Source: Oceanobacillus damuensis (GTDB lineage Bacteria; Bacillota; Bacilli; Bacillales; Amphibacillaceae). Taken from it: a stretch of DNA of 64,000 nt. The stretch is taken from positions 62,001 to 126,000 of the forward strand of contig NZ_LQNF01000004.1 in assembly GCF_001618145.1 (NCBI RefSeq). Direction: 5' to 3'. Under the pieces are notes generated by a model that ran no database searches, was not told the DNA's origin, and saw only the letters and a list, made by a program, of their open reading frames with translations. Below are positions 1 through 7,808 of this stretch, piece by piece; the first letter of the stretch is position 1; every line of letters starts with the position of its first letter. Position numbers and translations under genes: made by a program.

Positions 1-362
1 GGTGCTGTCGGGGCCTGTTTTCGGATCAGAAATGATTCCTTATGCTGATCACTTTCCAGAAAGGCACGTGTTGATCCGATTGCTAAAGCCCAGCCCTTCT
101 CTTCCGCGGCTATCGCGAGGTTTTGATTAATGGTGGTTGCAAGCTCTGATCCACCAGTCATTGAACTGACCAAAAAAGGCGCTTTTAGTTTTTTATCCAA
201 AAAGCTTGTTTCTAGCGTAATATCGTCAAAATTTATTTCCGGTAATGCATTATGTATAAAGTTAATCCCTTCAAGCCCTGTTGATTTATTCACACCTTCA
301 ACGTTACCGGTTAAGCAAAGGCGAATATGCTCGGTTTTTCGCTGATTAATTCCTTTTTCCAT
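1..362 (-). CDS. fni: Type 2 isopentenyl-diphosphate delta-isomerase, N-terminal part (runs off the left edge)
   Basis: The enzyme interconverts isopentenyl and dimethylallyl diphosphate in isoprenoid synthesis; the type 2 family is FMN- and NADPH-dependent and cytoplasmic. About 120 residues are visible. The N-terminus has the family pattern QRKTEHIRLCL, then a segment giving INFIHNALPEI, the SSMTGG loop and the AIGSTRAFLE stretch that belongs to the flavin-binding TIM barrel. ATG at 362 is preceded by GGAGG at good spacing. The remaining two thirds lie outside the window. The assignment rests on motif recognition and is quite secure. Confidence 0.88.
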   Translation of the reverse strand, partial: MEKGINQRKTEHIRLCLTGNVEGVNKSTGLEGINFIHNALPEINFDDITLETSFLDKKLKAPFLVSSMTGGSELATTINQNLAIAAEEKGWALAIGSTRAFLESDQHKESFLIRKQAPTA

Positions 363-531
363 ATGGTGGTACCTCCACTATGTTTAAAATATCGTTACCT
401 TATAGTCTACTTGTTTCGTTTCGGAAATGAAAGAGAGAGCTCTTGTTTATTATGTGTTATATTTAAGTTAATAATTGTGGAGCCTGCAGCTTTTTTTATG
501 TTATATATTGAAAAAAAGGAGGTAATGAATA

Positions 532-1071
532 GTGAAAGCTAAAGCAAAAGCATTTGCGATCAGGGCTCATGAAGGGCAAAAGAGGAAAAATTCAAACGCC
601 CCTTATATCTCCCACCCCATTCGTGTAGCTGAAAGGCTTGAAAATGAAGGATTTAGCGATGAATTGGTCAGCGCTGGGTATCTGCATGATGTCGCAGAGG
701 ATACAGACGTTGAAATAGATGATATAAAAAGGGAATTTGGTCATGATGTTGCGCATATTGTAGCAGCTCATACAGAGGATAAATCAAAGTCCTGGCAGGA
801 GCGAAAACAGCATACAATTGACACGTTAAAAAATGTCGAAAAAGAGATTAAATATTTGATTATAGCAGATAAGCTGGACAATCTGATTGGACTTGAACAG
901 GATATGAAACAGCAAGGGGAAGCCATTTGGAAGAATTTCAATGCCGGATATGATCAGCAATTATGGTACAACCAATCCATCGTAAAAAACATGTATGCTG
1001 GACTAAAGGAAAAAGATATCCCCGACTATTTCAGAGAATATGAGGAAGTTGTGCAGAGAGTATTCGGTTAG
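532..1071 (+). CDS. HD-domain hydrolase of the small (p)ppGpp hydrolase / SpoT-like type
   Basis: A 179-residue single-domain protein resembling the hydrolase half of RelA/SpoT (MESH1/SAH type). Visible metal-site residues are H28 (YISHP), H52-D53 (LHDVAED) and D116-N117 (ADKLDN), in the order expected for HD phosphohydrolases that remove pyrophosphate from (p)ppGpp. There is no synthetase domain. GTG at 532 is chosen because AAGGAGG ends about nine bases upstream; an ATG at 525 is in another frame. It stands alone, divergent from fni. The exact substrate cannot be read from sequence, and other nucleotides are possible. Confidence 0.75.
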   Translation: MKAKAKAFAIRAHEGQKRKNSNAPYISHPIRVAERLENEGFSDELVSAGYLHDVAEDTDVEIDDIKREFGHDVAHIVAAHTEDKSKSWQERKQHTIDTLKNVEKEIKYLIIADKLDNLIGLEQDMKQQGEAIWKNFNAGYDQQLWYNQSIVKNMYAGLKEKDIPDYFREYEEVVQRVFG

Positions 1072-1204
1072 ACTTTTCACTGCGTATTTCGTTCATTGTG
1101 CATGAAGTAATGTACCCTGCTGTATGGGCACCTTGGCTAACCTTTAACATCTGCCGTATGGATGATACTTCTTTCTTAAGTTGACGCACCGTTTTTTATG
1201 TACC

Positions 1205-1681
1205 TTACAGCATTAAATTCATTATGAACTGTTCACCAACAGGTCCCGTTTTTCTCCTGCCTGTATCTTGAAAACCAACTTTTTCATATAATTTCTGTGC
1301 AGCAATATTTTTGTGATTAACAGCTAAAACAATTTCGTTACAATTAGGAAAATCATCTGATACAAACTTCTTGAGTATATCCATAGCTTGTTTTGCATAA
1401 CCTTTTCCCTGTTTCGCGTGGTTTATTGATAACGAGGTTAACAGCATAGCGTTCTGGTTATCTGAGTACTCTTTCACCCGGTCAGTTGAGTGTAATAAAA
1501 AGAAGCCAACAGGTTCGTTATCATTAAGTATAACAATACGATGCTGCCCCTCTGTTACTTCAATAAAATTTATTGGCAAAGAGGTAAACTTTCCTTGTTC
1601 TTCCGGAAGTTGAAAAGAACTTAACAGATCCATGTGCTCATTGGAAAAATGTTTTAACTCTATGGAATCCATTTTTCCCAT
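1205..1681 (-). CDS. GNAT-family N-acetyltransferase
   Basis: A 158-residue protein with the GNAT acetyl-CoA fold. The central strand LLTSLSINHAKQGKGYAKQAMDILKKF holds the QGKGYA pyrophosphate-binding loop (R/Q-x-x-G-x-G/A), followed by EIVLAVNHKNIAAQKLYEKVGF, the usual C-terminal GNAT signature. It presumably transfers an acetyl group to a small-molecule amine or a protein; the substrate is unknown. The start has a strong GAGGAGG eight bases before ATG at 1681. Its downstream neighbour is the convergent HD hydrolase; no operon is evident. Confidence 0.82.
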   Translation of the reverse strand: MGKMDSIELKHFSNEHMDLLSSFQLPEEQGKFTSLPINFIEVTEGQHRIVILNDNEPVGFFLLHSTDRVKEYSDNQNAMLLTSLSINHAKQGKGYAKQAMDILKKFVSDDFPNCNEIVLAVNHKNIAAQKLYEKVGFQDTGRRKTGPVGEQFIMNLML

Positions 1682-1757
1682 TTTCTATTCCTCCTCTGGT
1701 TATTTACTCTTAGCTCTACTGCGTTTTCACCTTATTATGTTAAAGCACCAGCACAGC

Positions 1758-2024
1758 TCAATAATTCAACTGACGTAAATACAAGAGAATTTCGTGCTCA
1801 TTTATTTTTCTGAAATTGTATTTTCGTAGCCTGCTGTCAATTTTCTTTTGTTGCTTATTTCCTTTGCTGAAGAAATTGATAATGTGGAAAAATATCCCCC
1901 CGAATATCCCTGCCCAGCCATTAAACCCAAGTTGAAATGCCATTTCTTCCGTTTCCGTAACTGGCAGTTGTGTCTTTTTTAAAAAGTCGGCTTTAAAGTA
2001 ATCATCTCTCTTTTTCAATTCCAA
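1758..2024 (-). CDS. Small hypothetical protein (88 aa)
   Basis: Not recognised. The product is charged at both ends with a short glycine/phenylalanine-rich hydrophobic stretch in the middle (GFNGWAGIFGGIFFHIINFF), perhaps one membrane-associated segment. The start is TTG at 2024, preceded by AAGGAGG at about seven bases, which is a strong initiation site and the best evidence that the frame is real. The reading direction matches the neighbouring GNAT gene but there is a gap of about 75 bases. No function is proposed. Confidence 0.55.
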   Translation of the reverse strand: MELKKRDDYFKADFLKKTQLPVTETEEMAFQLGFNGWAGIFGGIFFHIINFFSKGNKQQKKIDSRLRKYNFRKINEHEILLYLRQLNY

Positions 2025-2253
2025 TAATACCTCCTTGAAAATTGAAATTTAACATAATCAAATTCTTCAGCAATCTAGTCAATTGTCCAACTCAAGTTTA
2101 ATAATACTTTTTAACTAATCTACTAATTAAATATAAAAAGGTTAAAATAGTTCTTCTCGATCAATCTCACCATTTAGCACAATAATTATTAGAAGTTGCC
2201 TAAACGCTTCTTTCGTTAAGCAATAGATCGTTTAGGGAGGAAATCTTACAATT

Positions 2254-2595
2254 CTATTTCGGAGGTATTGGCTTAAAGAGCGTGCGTAAACCAAAGATTA
2301 AGCAAATAAACGCAACCAAAACAATCATTTTTGGAATGAGTGATAAGAACGCTACTAATTCTCCGTAAGTCATTCCCAGCATTGGGTTTTTCTTATTCTC
2401 AATTAAAATCGTATCAATATAATATCGGATTAAAGGTGGTGCAATCCATGAATAAACTTCGTGAATTATTAAAAGCAGAAAAAAATATACTCCAGGCTTA
2501 AAAGAATGAATTTTACTATTCCAGAGTCCGACTACAAATAATACAAACATTAAAATTGATATCATAATCCCTGCAAATCCGCTAATATAACTCAC
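2254..2595 (-). CDS. Small integral membrane protein (113 aa), unknown function
   Basis: The sequence contains three hydrophobic stretches: roughly residues 5-24 (SGFAGIMISILMFVLFVVGL), 35-52 (VYFFLLLIIHEVYSWI) and 80-105 (LVAFLSLIPKMIVLVAFICLIFGL). A three-pass membrane protein is therefore likely. The start is GTG at 2595 with GGAGGGG about ten bases upstream. It stands alone between the small hypothetical gene and a GNAT pseudogene. No family was recognised. Confidence 0.6.
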   Translation of the reverse strand: MSYISGFAGIMISILMFVLFVVGLWNSKIHSFKPGVYFFLLLIIHEVYSWIAPPLIRYYIDTILIENKKNPMLGMTYGELVAFLSLIPKMIVLVAFICLIFGLRTLFKPIPPK

Positions 2596-2746
2596 CAGAA
2601 AATTACCCCTCCATCATCCTGACGTGAAGTAAAATAACTCCAAAACCATAATAACATAATATTCAAAAACTACAGTGAAAAAATAAATCTTTTAATTATT
2701 ACCTTGTTTAACTATTGCACCCGTTTGTTTAACTAAGAAATTCCTC

Positions 2747-3206
2747 CTAACAAACCTTTTTATAAAAAACAAGGGTTGCATTATCGTTTAACTTCTTGCT
2801 AATCCTGTTCTGGTATAGCCCATCTTTTCATATAAGTAACAATTTCGTTCTTCCTCTAATATTGTAGCTAATTCACTCCTGAGAGAACATTTCTTCAACT
2901 ATAGTTATAGCCTTCTGAGCTATTCCTTTTCCTTAATAATAAGGTAGAATAAACATTGGGCTTATCCATAACTGTACTTCTTCTTTCCAAATAACACAGA
3001 TAGCACCTACAAATTTGTTGTCACCTAATATCTTATAAAAACCACCATTAGGATTATTTATTCTCGTTATCACTCTCTCAATCGTTTCATTTGCAGGATT
3101 GGTTCTATAATCTTTATACTTATCCAGCAGCGACATAAAAGATTTAACTTGAATATCAAAAATACTTTAAGCATCATTATTTGTTGCTTTTTCTAACCTA
3201 CTTCAT
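2747..3206 (-). pseudogene. Decayed GNAT acetyltransferase
   Basis: Pieces of a roughly 150-residue GNAT protein can be followed in three frames: ATNNDA / SIFDIQVKSFMSLLDKYKDY, then the long piece SLLDKYKDYRTNPANETIERVITRINNPNGGFYKILGDNKFVGAICVIWKEE..., then GKGIAQKAITIVEEMF, LATILEEERNCYLYEKMGYTRTG and KLNDNATLVFYKKVC. At least two in-frame stops (TAA where a Lys and a Gln codon are expected) and two or three frameshifts interrupt it. The acetyl-CoA loop (QGKGIAQ) straddles one of the stops. It cannot make a working enzyme as read here. Confidence 0.8.
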
Positions 3207-3388
3207 AGCTTCACCCGCGTACCAATTATTTAACAAAAAATCCAAAAACTTCCTTCTTTAGCTCTTCCCACCACTCCATGTAAAGCCTCGGAAGGAAATT
3301 TGATATTTATTATTTAATGCAGGAGACCTTATGAGAGCGTAAAAAGTAGAAATTAGAATCTTTACATTCAAGTGTAGAAAAAAAACTA

Positions 3389-4003
3389 TCAATCAAGGTT
3401 TTGATTCTTGAAATTCATCGCAATTACTTTATCCGAATAAAAAGATGTTAATTGTTCGCTCATAATACTTGTAGAGAAAATAAAATCCTTTTTAATCCAA
3501 TACTTTATGACACCAACTGTAGCGTGGACTTGAAAGCTAAGAAAGATATCGTACCTTGTTTCCTTAGCATCAGTTTCTCGTTCAATATAAATCTCTTTAC
3601 TAAATAAATTCCATAAAAATAGCTCGAGCCGCTTATATATATCCGGATTATTCTCTATACGATCTAGGGCTTTAAACAACTTTTTATGCTTTTCGATATG
3701 CTCAAATAGGAGCTTATTGGAAGGTATAACCCCATTCAAAAACACCTTGGCCTTATTTCTGTATGGTTTTTTAATAGACTGATGTATGCCTTCGATAGCA
3801 TCTTGGTATAACTCTTCCAAGAGATCGATTTTATCTTGGTAATGGATATAGAAAGTACCTCTATTAAAATCCGCCCGATCGGTAATTTCGCTAATTGTGA
3901 TAGAGTGCACATTATTGTTTTCTAAAATGAGATCTATAAAAGCATTTTTTAGGAACGTCTTTGTTAATTGTTTCTTTCTCATTTGTCGATTTGGATTATT
4001 CAA
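3389..4003 (-). CDS. TetR-family transcriptional regulator
   Basis: A 204-residue protein with an N-terminal TetR DNA-binding domain (residues 9-60: LTKTFLKNAFIDLILENNNVHSITISEITDRADFNRGTFYIHYQDKIDLLEEL), including the helix-turn-helix around ITDRADFNRGTFYIHY. The C-terminal two thirds form the ligand-binding and dimer part; the ligand is unknown. It is divergent from the SDR gene at 4195, with an inverted repeat between them, so it probably represses the SDR genes and itself. The start is probably TTG at 4003, though ATG at 3982 is possible. Confidence 0.86.
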   Translation of the reverse strand: MNNPNRQMRKKQLTKTFLKNAFIDLILENNNVHSITISEITDRADFNRGTFYIHYQDKIDLLEELYQDAIEGIHQSIKKPYRNKAKVFLNGVIPSNKLLFEHIEKHKKLFKALDRIENNPDIYKRLELFLWNLFSKEIYIERETDAKETRYDIFLSFQVHATVGVIKYWIKKDFIFSTSIMSEQLTSFYSDKVIAMNFKNQNLD

Positions 4004-4061
4004 TATAAATCATCCTTTTGTCCCGTTTATCAAGCCTTATAATAAACAAACCTAATCACTT

Positions 4062-4108
4062 TGTTGAGTATTCAACATATTCATTATACCTGCTTATTGA
4101 GTGTTAAG
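4062..4108. promoter_or_regulatory. Candidate TetR operator region
   Basis: TGTTGA-GTAT-TCAACA at 4062-4077 is a perfect 6-4-6 palindrome between the divergent TetR and SDR genes. A related imperfect copy starting TTGAGTGTTAAG lies at 4097-4108. Both sit in the 190-base divergent promoter region, where TetR operators normally lie. Binding is inferred, not shown. Confidence 0.5.
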
Positions 4109-4194
4109 TCGAGAAACTCTATCATATAAATGAAAGCGCTCTTAAAAAATTTAACTTCTTTAAAATACGGAAGGGACATATAGGAGGAATAATA

Positions 4195-4953
4195 ATGGGA
4201 CTATTAGATGGAAAAGTAGCGATTATTACTGGCGGGGCGAAAGGTATGGGGGAATTTCATACAAGAAAGCTTGCTGAAGAAGGTGCAAAAGTTGTAATCG
4301 GAGATCTTGATGCAGAAAATGGAGAAAAAGTAGCAAGAGACATCGGGGAAGATAAGGCTATTTTTGTAGAGTTAGATGTTACAAATCCTATTAGTTGGGA
4401 CACGGTAGTACAAAAGACTAAAGATACATTTGGTACTATTGATATTTTAGTGAATAATGCAGGACTTGCAGGTGCGATAACTGGACTTTTAGATATAGAA
4501 GAAGGCTTGTATAAAAAAATAATTGATATTAATCAGAATGGAATATTTTATGGCATGAGAGCAGTCTTACCTACAATGGTTGAAAATAATAAAGGGTCTA
4601 TTATAAATATCTCTTCACTTGCTGGATTGAGACATGATATTACAGTTAATCCAGCTTATACTGCTTCAAAATTTGCAATCAGAGGTCTTACAAAACAAGC
4701 AGCATATGAATTTGCTGATAAAAATATTAGAATCAATGCTGTTCTTCCAGGAGCAATACTCACGCCAATGGCTGAAGCTGCACTAACTAAAGAACAGATT
4801 GATGACGTGTCTCAAAATCTGCTTCCAATGAAACGTTTCGCAGATCCAAAAGAAGTTTCCGAAGTAGTTGCATTTTTAGCATCTGATAAAGCTAGTTATG
4901 TAAGTGGAGCAGACTATGTAGTTGACGGAGCAAGAGCTACTATAAATAAATAA
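4195..4953 (+). CDS. Short-chain dehydrogenase/reductase (SDR), classical type
   Basis: A 252-residue NAD(P)-dependent oxidoreductase. The Rossmann motif TGGAKGMG (residues 12-19) and an acidic residue at the end of beta-2 (GDLD) suggest NAD preference. NNAG, the catalytic Ser (NISSLAG) and YTASK are all present, as is the C-terminal VSGADYVVDG. The strong AGGAGGAATAATA site fixes ATG at 4195. It is followed 116 bases later by a second SDR of the same orientation. The pair is divergent from TetR, suggesting an inducible hydroxy/keto conversion (sterol-, alcohol- or aromatic-type). The substrate is not readable. Confidence 0.88.
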   Translation: MGLLDGKVAIITGGAKGMGEFHTRKLAEEGAKVVIGDLDAENGEKVARDIGEDKAIFVELDVTNPISWDTVVQKTKDTFGTIDILVNNAGLAGAITGLLDIEEGLYKKIIDINQNGIFYGMRAVLPTMVENNKGSIINISSLAGLRHDITVNPAYTASKFAIRGLTKQAAYEFADKNIRINAVLPGAILTPMAEAALTKEQIDDVSQNLLPMKRFADPKEVSEVVAFLASDKASYVSGADYVVDGARATINK

Positions 4954-5069
4954 TTAACATTATGAATTCGAAAAAAATGTAAATAAGATTTGCTTGGATT
5001 AAAGATGTCTTAAAAGAAAGAGTATATTTTTCTAAACGAATTAGAACTATTTTTCTAGGAGGAAATAGA

Positions 5070-5840
5070 ATGGCTAGATTAGATGGTAAAGTAGCAATCA
5101 TTACAGGTGCTGCAGGTGGAATGGGTTTAACTATGGCCCAAACGTTTGCTGAAGAAGGTGCAAAGGTGGTAGCGGCAGACATACAATTTGAACTTCTACA
5201 AGAAGGAGTAAATGAAATTAATGCTAAGGGCGGGGATGCACTTGCTTTAAAACTAGATGTGTCATCTCCTGCTGAATGGAAAAGTGCTATTGATGAGACT
5301 GTTAAAAAACACGGTAAGATCGATGTGTTAGTAAATAATGCTGCTATTCAGATAGGAAAAAGTGTTAAGGAAGCAACACTAGAAGAGTGGAATAAAGTTT
5401 TGGCAATAAACGCAACTAGTGTATTTCTAGGTATGCAAACTGTTATTCCTAAAATGCAGGAAAACGGTAAGGGATCAATCATTAACATGTCATCAATCGG
5501 TGCCATTGTTGGTGGTGCTCCTGATGGATATGATGTAGCCTACAGTGCTTCTAAAGGTGCTGTTCGGTCGATGACAAAGCATGCTGCAAAAGTACTGGCA
5601 AAAGATAATATTCGTGTGAACTCTGTACATCCAGGTGTAATTAGTACCCCGATGGTAGAAAGCTCGTTGAAAGATAATCCTGAATTGAGAGAAACAATAG
5701 AAGCCAATTTCCCGCTTCCACCGCATCTAGGTGATCCTAAAGACCTTGCATATATGGTGTTGTTTTTAGCATCTGATGAGTCTAAGTTTGCTACGGGAAG
5801 TGAATTTGTAGTAGATGGAGGAGCCACCTCAACAAAGTAA
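5070..5840 (+). CDS. Short-chain dehydrogenase/reductase (SDR), classical type
   Basis: A 256-residue paralogue-like neighbour of the preceding SDR. Motifs: TGAAGGMG cofactor loop (residues 12-19), AADIQ end of beta-2, NNAA in place of the usual NNAG, catalytic Ser in MSSIGA, YSASK, and ATGSEFVVDGGAT at the C-terminus. All catalytic residues are intact. RBS AGGAGG lies eight bases before ATG at 5070. It is followed by a strong hairpin terminator, so the two SDRs likely form one transcription unit. The two proteins share the family fold but are clearly not recent duplicates. Confidence 0.88.
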   Translation: MARLDGKVAIITGAAGGMGLTMAQTFAEEGAKVVAADIQFELLQEGVNEINAKGGDALALKLDVSSPAEWKSAIDETVKKHGKIDVLVNNAAIQIGKSVKEATLEEWNKVLAINATSVFLGMQTVIPKMQENGKGSIINMSSIGAIVGGAPDGYDVAYSASKGAVRSMTKHAAKVLAKDNIRVNSVHPGVISTPMVESSLKDNPELRETIEANFPLPPHLGDPKDLAYMVLFLASDESKFATGSEFVVDGGATSTK

Positions 5841-5924
5841 TTAATTACTAAACTATTAATAATTTGATTTTTTAAAGGCTGTTTTGTATTTTCTTGTTCA
5901 CTTAAGATTAACATTCCAATAAAT

Positions 5925-5980
5925 AAATACATGCGGATGAGGAAAAAGAATTTCTCCTTTCCCGCATGTATTTGGTTTTT
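5925..5980 (+). terminator. Rho-independent terminator after the SDR pair
   Basis: A perfect 12-bp stem (AAATACATGCGG at 5925-5936 with CCGCATGTATTT at 5962-5973) followed by GGTTTTT. The 25-base loop has its own weak GGAAA/TTTCTCC pairing. The rest of the gap up to the next gene holds a second short hairpin, ACCAGC-CTT-GCTGGT at 6006-6020, which on the minus strand is followed by a T-run but serves no visible gene. Confidence 0.8.
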
Positions 5981-6155
5981 AAGACAGGAGATTGATCTAC
6001 AAAAAACCAGCCTTGCTGGTATAATTTAGGTACTTAGTTTTTAAAACAATGCACAAAATCGTCTGAGTAGGCCCCCTTTTAGATGTAATCTAAATCTTCT
6101 ATGCATTTAGTCATTGAATCCTAATCCAACAAAATTATATTTAGGAGGAACAATA

Positions 6156-6878
6156 ATGAGATTTGGAATTATAGGTGCAGGACCAATAGGTACAATTATT
6201 TCTAAAAAATTAGTTAAAAATGGACATAATGTTAAAATTGCAGATGCTCGAGAAATTGAACGTTTAGAAGGAAAAGAGATTGCTGGAACACCTGTGAGTG
6301 TAGAAGATGTAATAACAAATATTGATGTTCTTATAATATCTATCCCTCTTCATGTAATGCCAAGCATTCGCAACATTGTAGAGAAAGCTGGGGAGGAAAT
6401 AATCGTTGTAGACACTTCCAATTATTATCCTTTTAGAGACAATAAAATTGAAGAAATTGAGAACGGAATGGTTGAAAGCGTTTGGGTTTCAAATCAATTA
6501 GGTAGACCTATCATTAAAGCCTTCAGCAATCTATTAGCTTATACTTTAGAAAATAAAGGAACCCCCGAAGGGACTAGTGGTCGCATTGCCATGACAATTG
6601 CTGGTAATGACCTATCAGAAAAACATATAATCATGGACTTAGTAAATGAGCTAGGCTTCGATGCAGTGGATAGTGGCTCTTTAACTGATTCTTGGAGACA
6701 ACAGCCAGGAACTCCTGCATATTGCACAGAACTAACAAAAGAAGAACTAACTAAAGCATTGAATAAGGCAGATACAGAAAAAGCCCCCTTCCTACGGGAC
6801 AAAGTAATAGAGAAGTTTTCAGCTGGATTGTCACATAAAGATATTGTGAATCTAAACAGAGAAACATATAATTCATAA
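6156..6878 (+). CDS. NADP-dependent oxidoreductase of the F420-reductase (NPDX/ProC-like) fold
   Basis: A 240-residue protein starting MRFGIIGAGPIGTIISKKL, a dinucleotide-binding loop of the GxGxxG type. It continues with VLIISIPLHVM and VVDTSNYYPFRD, typical of the coenzyme-F420-dependent NADP oxidoreductase-like family that in bacteria often works without F420. ATG at 6156 is chosen over a 5' in-frame ATG at 6114 because AGGAGG lies just upstream of 6156. It stands alone downstream of the SDR genes and may share their pathway, but the intervening terminator argues for a separate promoter. The substrate is unknown. Confidence 0.75.
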   Translation: MRFGIIGAGPIGTIISKKLVKNGHNVKIADAREIERLEGKEIAGTPVSVEDVITNIDVLIISIPLHVMPSIRNIVEKAGEEIIVVDTSNYYPFRDNKIEEIENGMVESVWVSNQLGRPIIKAFSNLLAYTLENKGTPEGTSGRIAMTIAGNDLSEKHIIMDLVNELGFDAVDSGSLTDSWRQQPGTPAYCTELTKEELTKALNKADTEKAPFLRDKVIEKFSAGLSHKDIVNLNRETYNS

Positions 6879-7122
6879 TTTAGGAATTCCATATTGATTA
6901 TTGCTCTGGTATTTAATTTTAAATCACCATAGAAGACACAGGAAAATTTGGAATCAAAATATTTAGATGTGGTTAACAACTTTTCATCACCGTGAAAAGT
7001 TGTACTCTTGTTACACTAAACTGCCAGTTTAAGTTTATTTTTTTACAAACTCGTATACTCACTAAAACATATTTCATATTAAATTTTAAATTGCCTTACA
7101 ATTATCTCGGGAAATTAATAAC

Positions 7123-7165
7123 AAATAAAGTGCTAAACTCTAGTGATTTAGCACTTTATTTATAA
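7123..7165. terminator. Bidirectional terminator
   Basis: A perfect 15-bp stem (AAATAAAGTGCTAAA at 7123-7137, TTTAGCACTTTATTT at 7147-7161) with a 9-base loop, A-rich before and T-rich after. It lies between the convergent oxidoreductase and tag genes and can serve both. The other bases of this 359-base gap show no further feature. Confidence 0.8.
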
Positions 7166-7237
7166 TGCTTTGTGGGTTCTCTCCCCAATGACTGAACTAC
7201 TTACTTATAAGGTGATATCCTTTACTATAAATGCGCG

Positions 7238-7807
7238 TCAATCTATCTTTTCATGATACAAAAAACATTCCTTTGTATGGTCATTTACCATACCAGTCGC
7301 TTGCATAAATGCATAGCAAATAGTTGGCCCTACAAACTTAAACCCCCGTTTTTTCAAGTCCTTGCTCATTTGTTCAGATTCGGGTGTATTTGCAGGTATA
7401 TCTTTATGTGCAGCCCAATTGTTTTTAATTGGAGAGCCTCCAACAAATTGCCATATATATTGATCAAAGGTTCCGAACTCATCCTGAACTCGTAAGAAAG
7501 CACCCGCATTTGTAATAACTGATTTTATTTTGCTTTTATTTCTGACAATGCCCTCATTATGCTGCAGCTCATCTATTTTATCTTCCTTGTATTCACTAAT
7601 CTTTTTTGGATCGAAATAATCAAATGCCTTTCGGTAATTCTCTCGTCGTTTTAATATGGTAATCCAGCTTAAACCTGCCTGGGCACCTTCCAGTGAAAGC
7701 ATCTCAAATAATTTGTTATCATCATGAATCGGTCTTCCCCACTCATTATCATGATAATTTATATAGACCTTATCAGACGTAACCCATTTACAGCGTTTTT
7801 TCTCCAT
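7238..7807 (-). CDS. tag: DNA-3-methyladenine glycosylase I
   Basis: A 189-residue base-excision repair enzyme that removes 3-methyladenine from alkylated DNA. Family hallmarks: CKWVTSDKVYINYHDNEWGRPIHDD near the N-terminus (the conserved HDxEWG), MLSLEGAQAGLSWITILKRRENYRKAF (substrate pocket), GFKFVGPTICYAFMQATGMVNDHTKECF (HhH-like region). The zinc site is visible as Cys6, His18, and His/Cys in NDHTKEC. It starts one base beyond the stop of the upstream fused GNAT-sulfurtransferase gene, so the two are cotranscribed. AGAGGAG precedes the ATG. Confidence 0.94.
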   Translation of the reverse strand: MEKKRCKWVTSDKVYINYHDNEWGRPIHDDNKLFEMLSLEGAQAGLSWITILKRRENYRKAFDYFDPKKISEYKEDKIDELQHNEGIVRNKSKIKSVITNAGAFLRVQDEFGTFDQYIWQFVGGSPIKNNWAAHKDIPANTPESEQMSKDLKKRGFKFVGPTICYAFMQATGMVNDHTKECFLYHEKID

Positions 7808-7808
7808 T

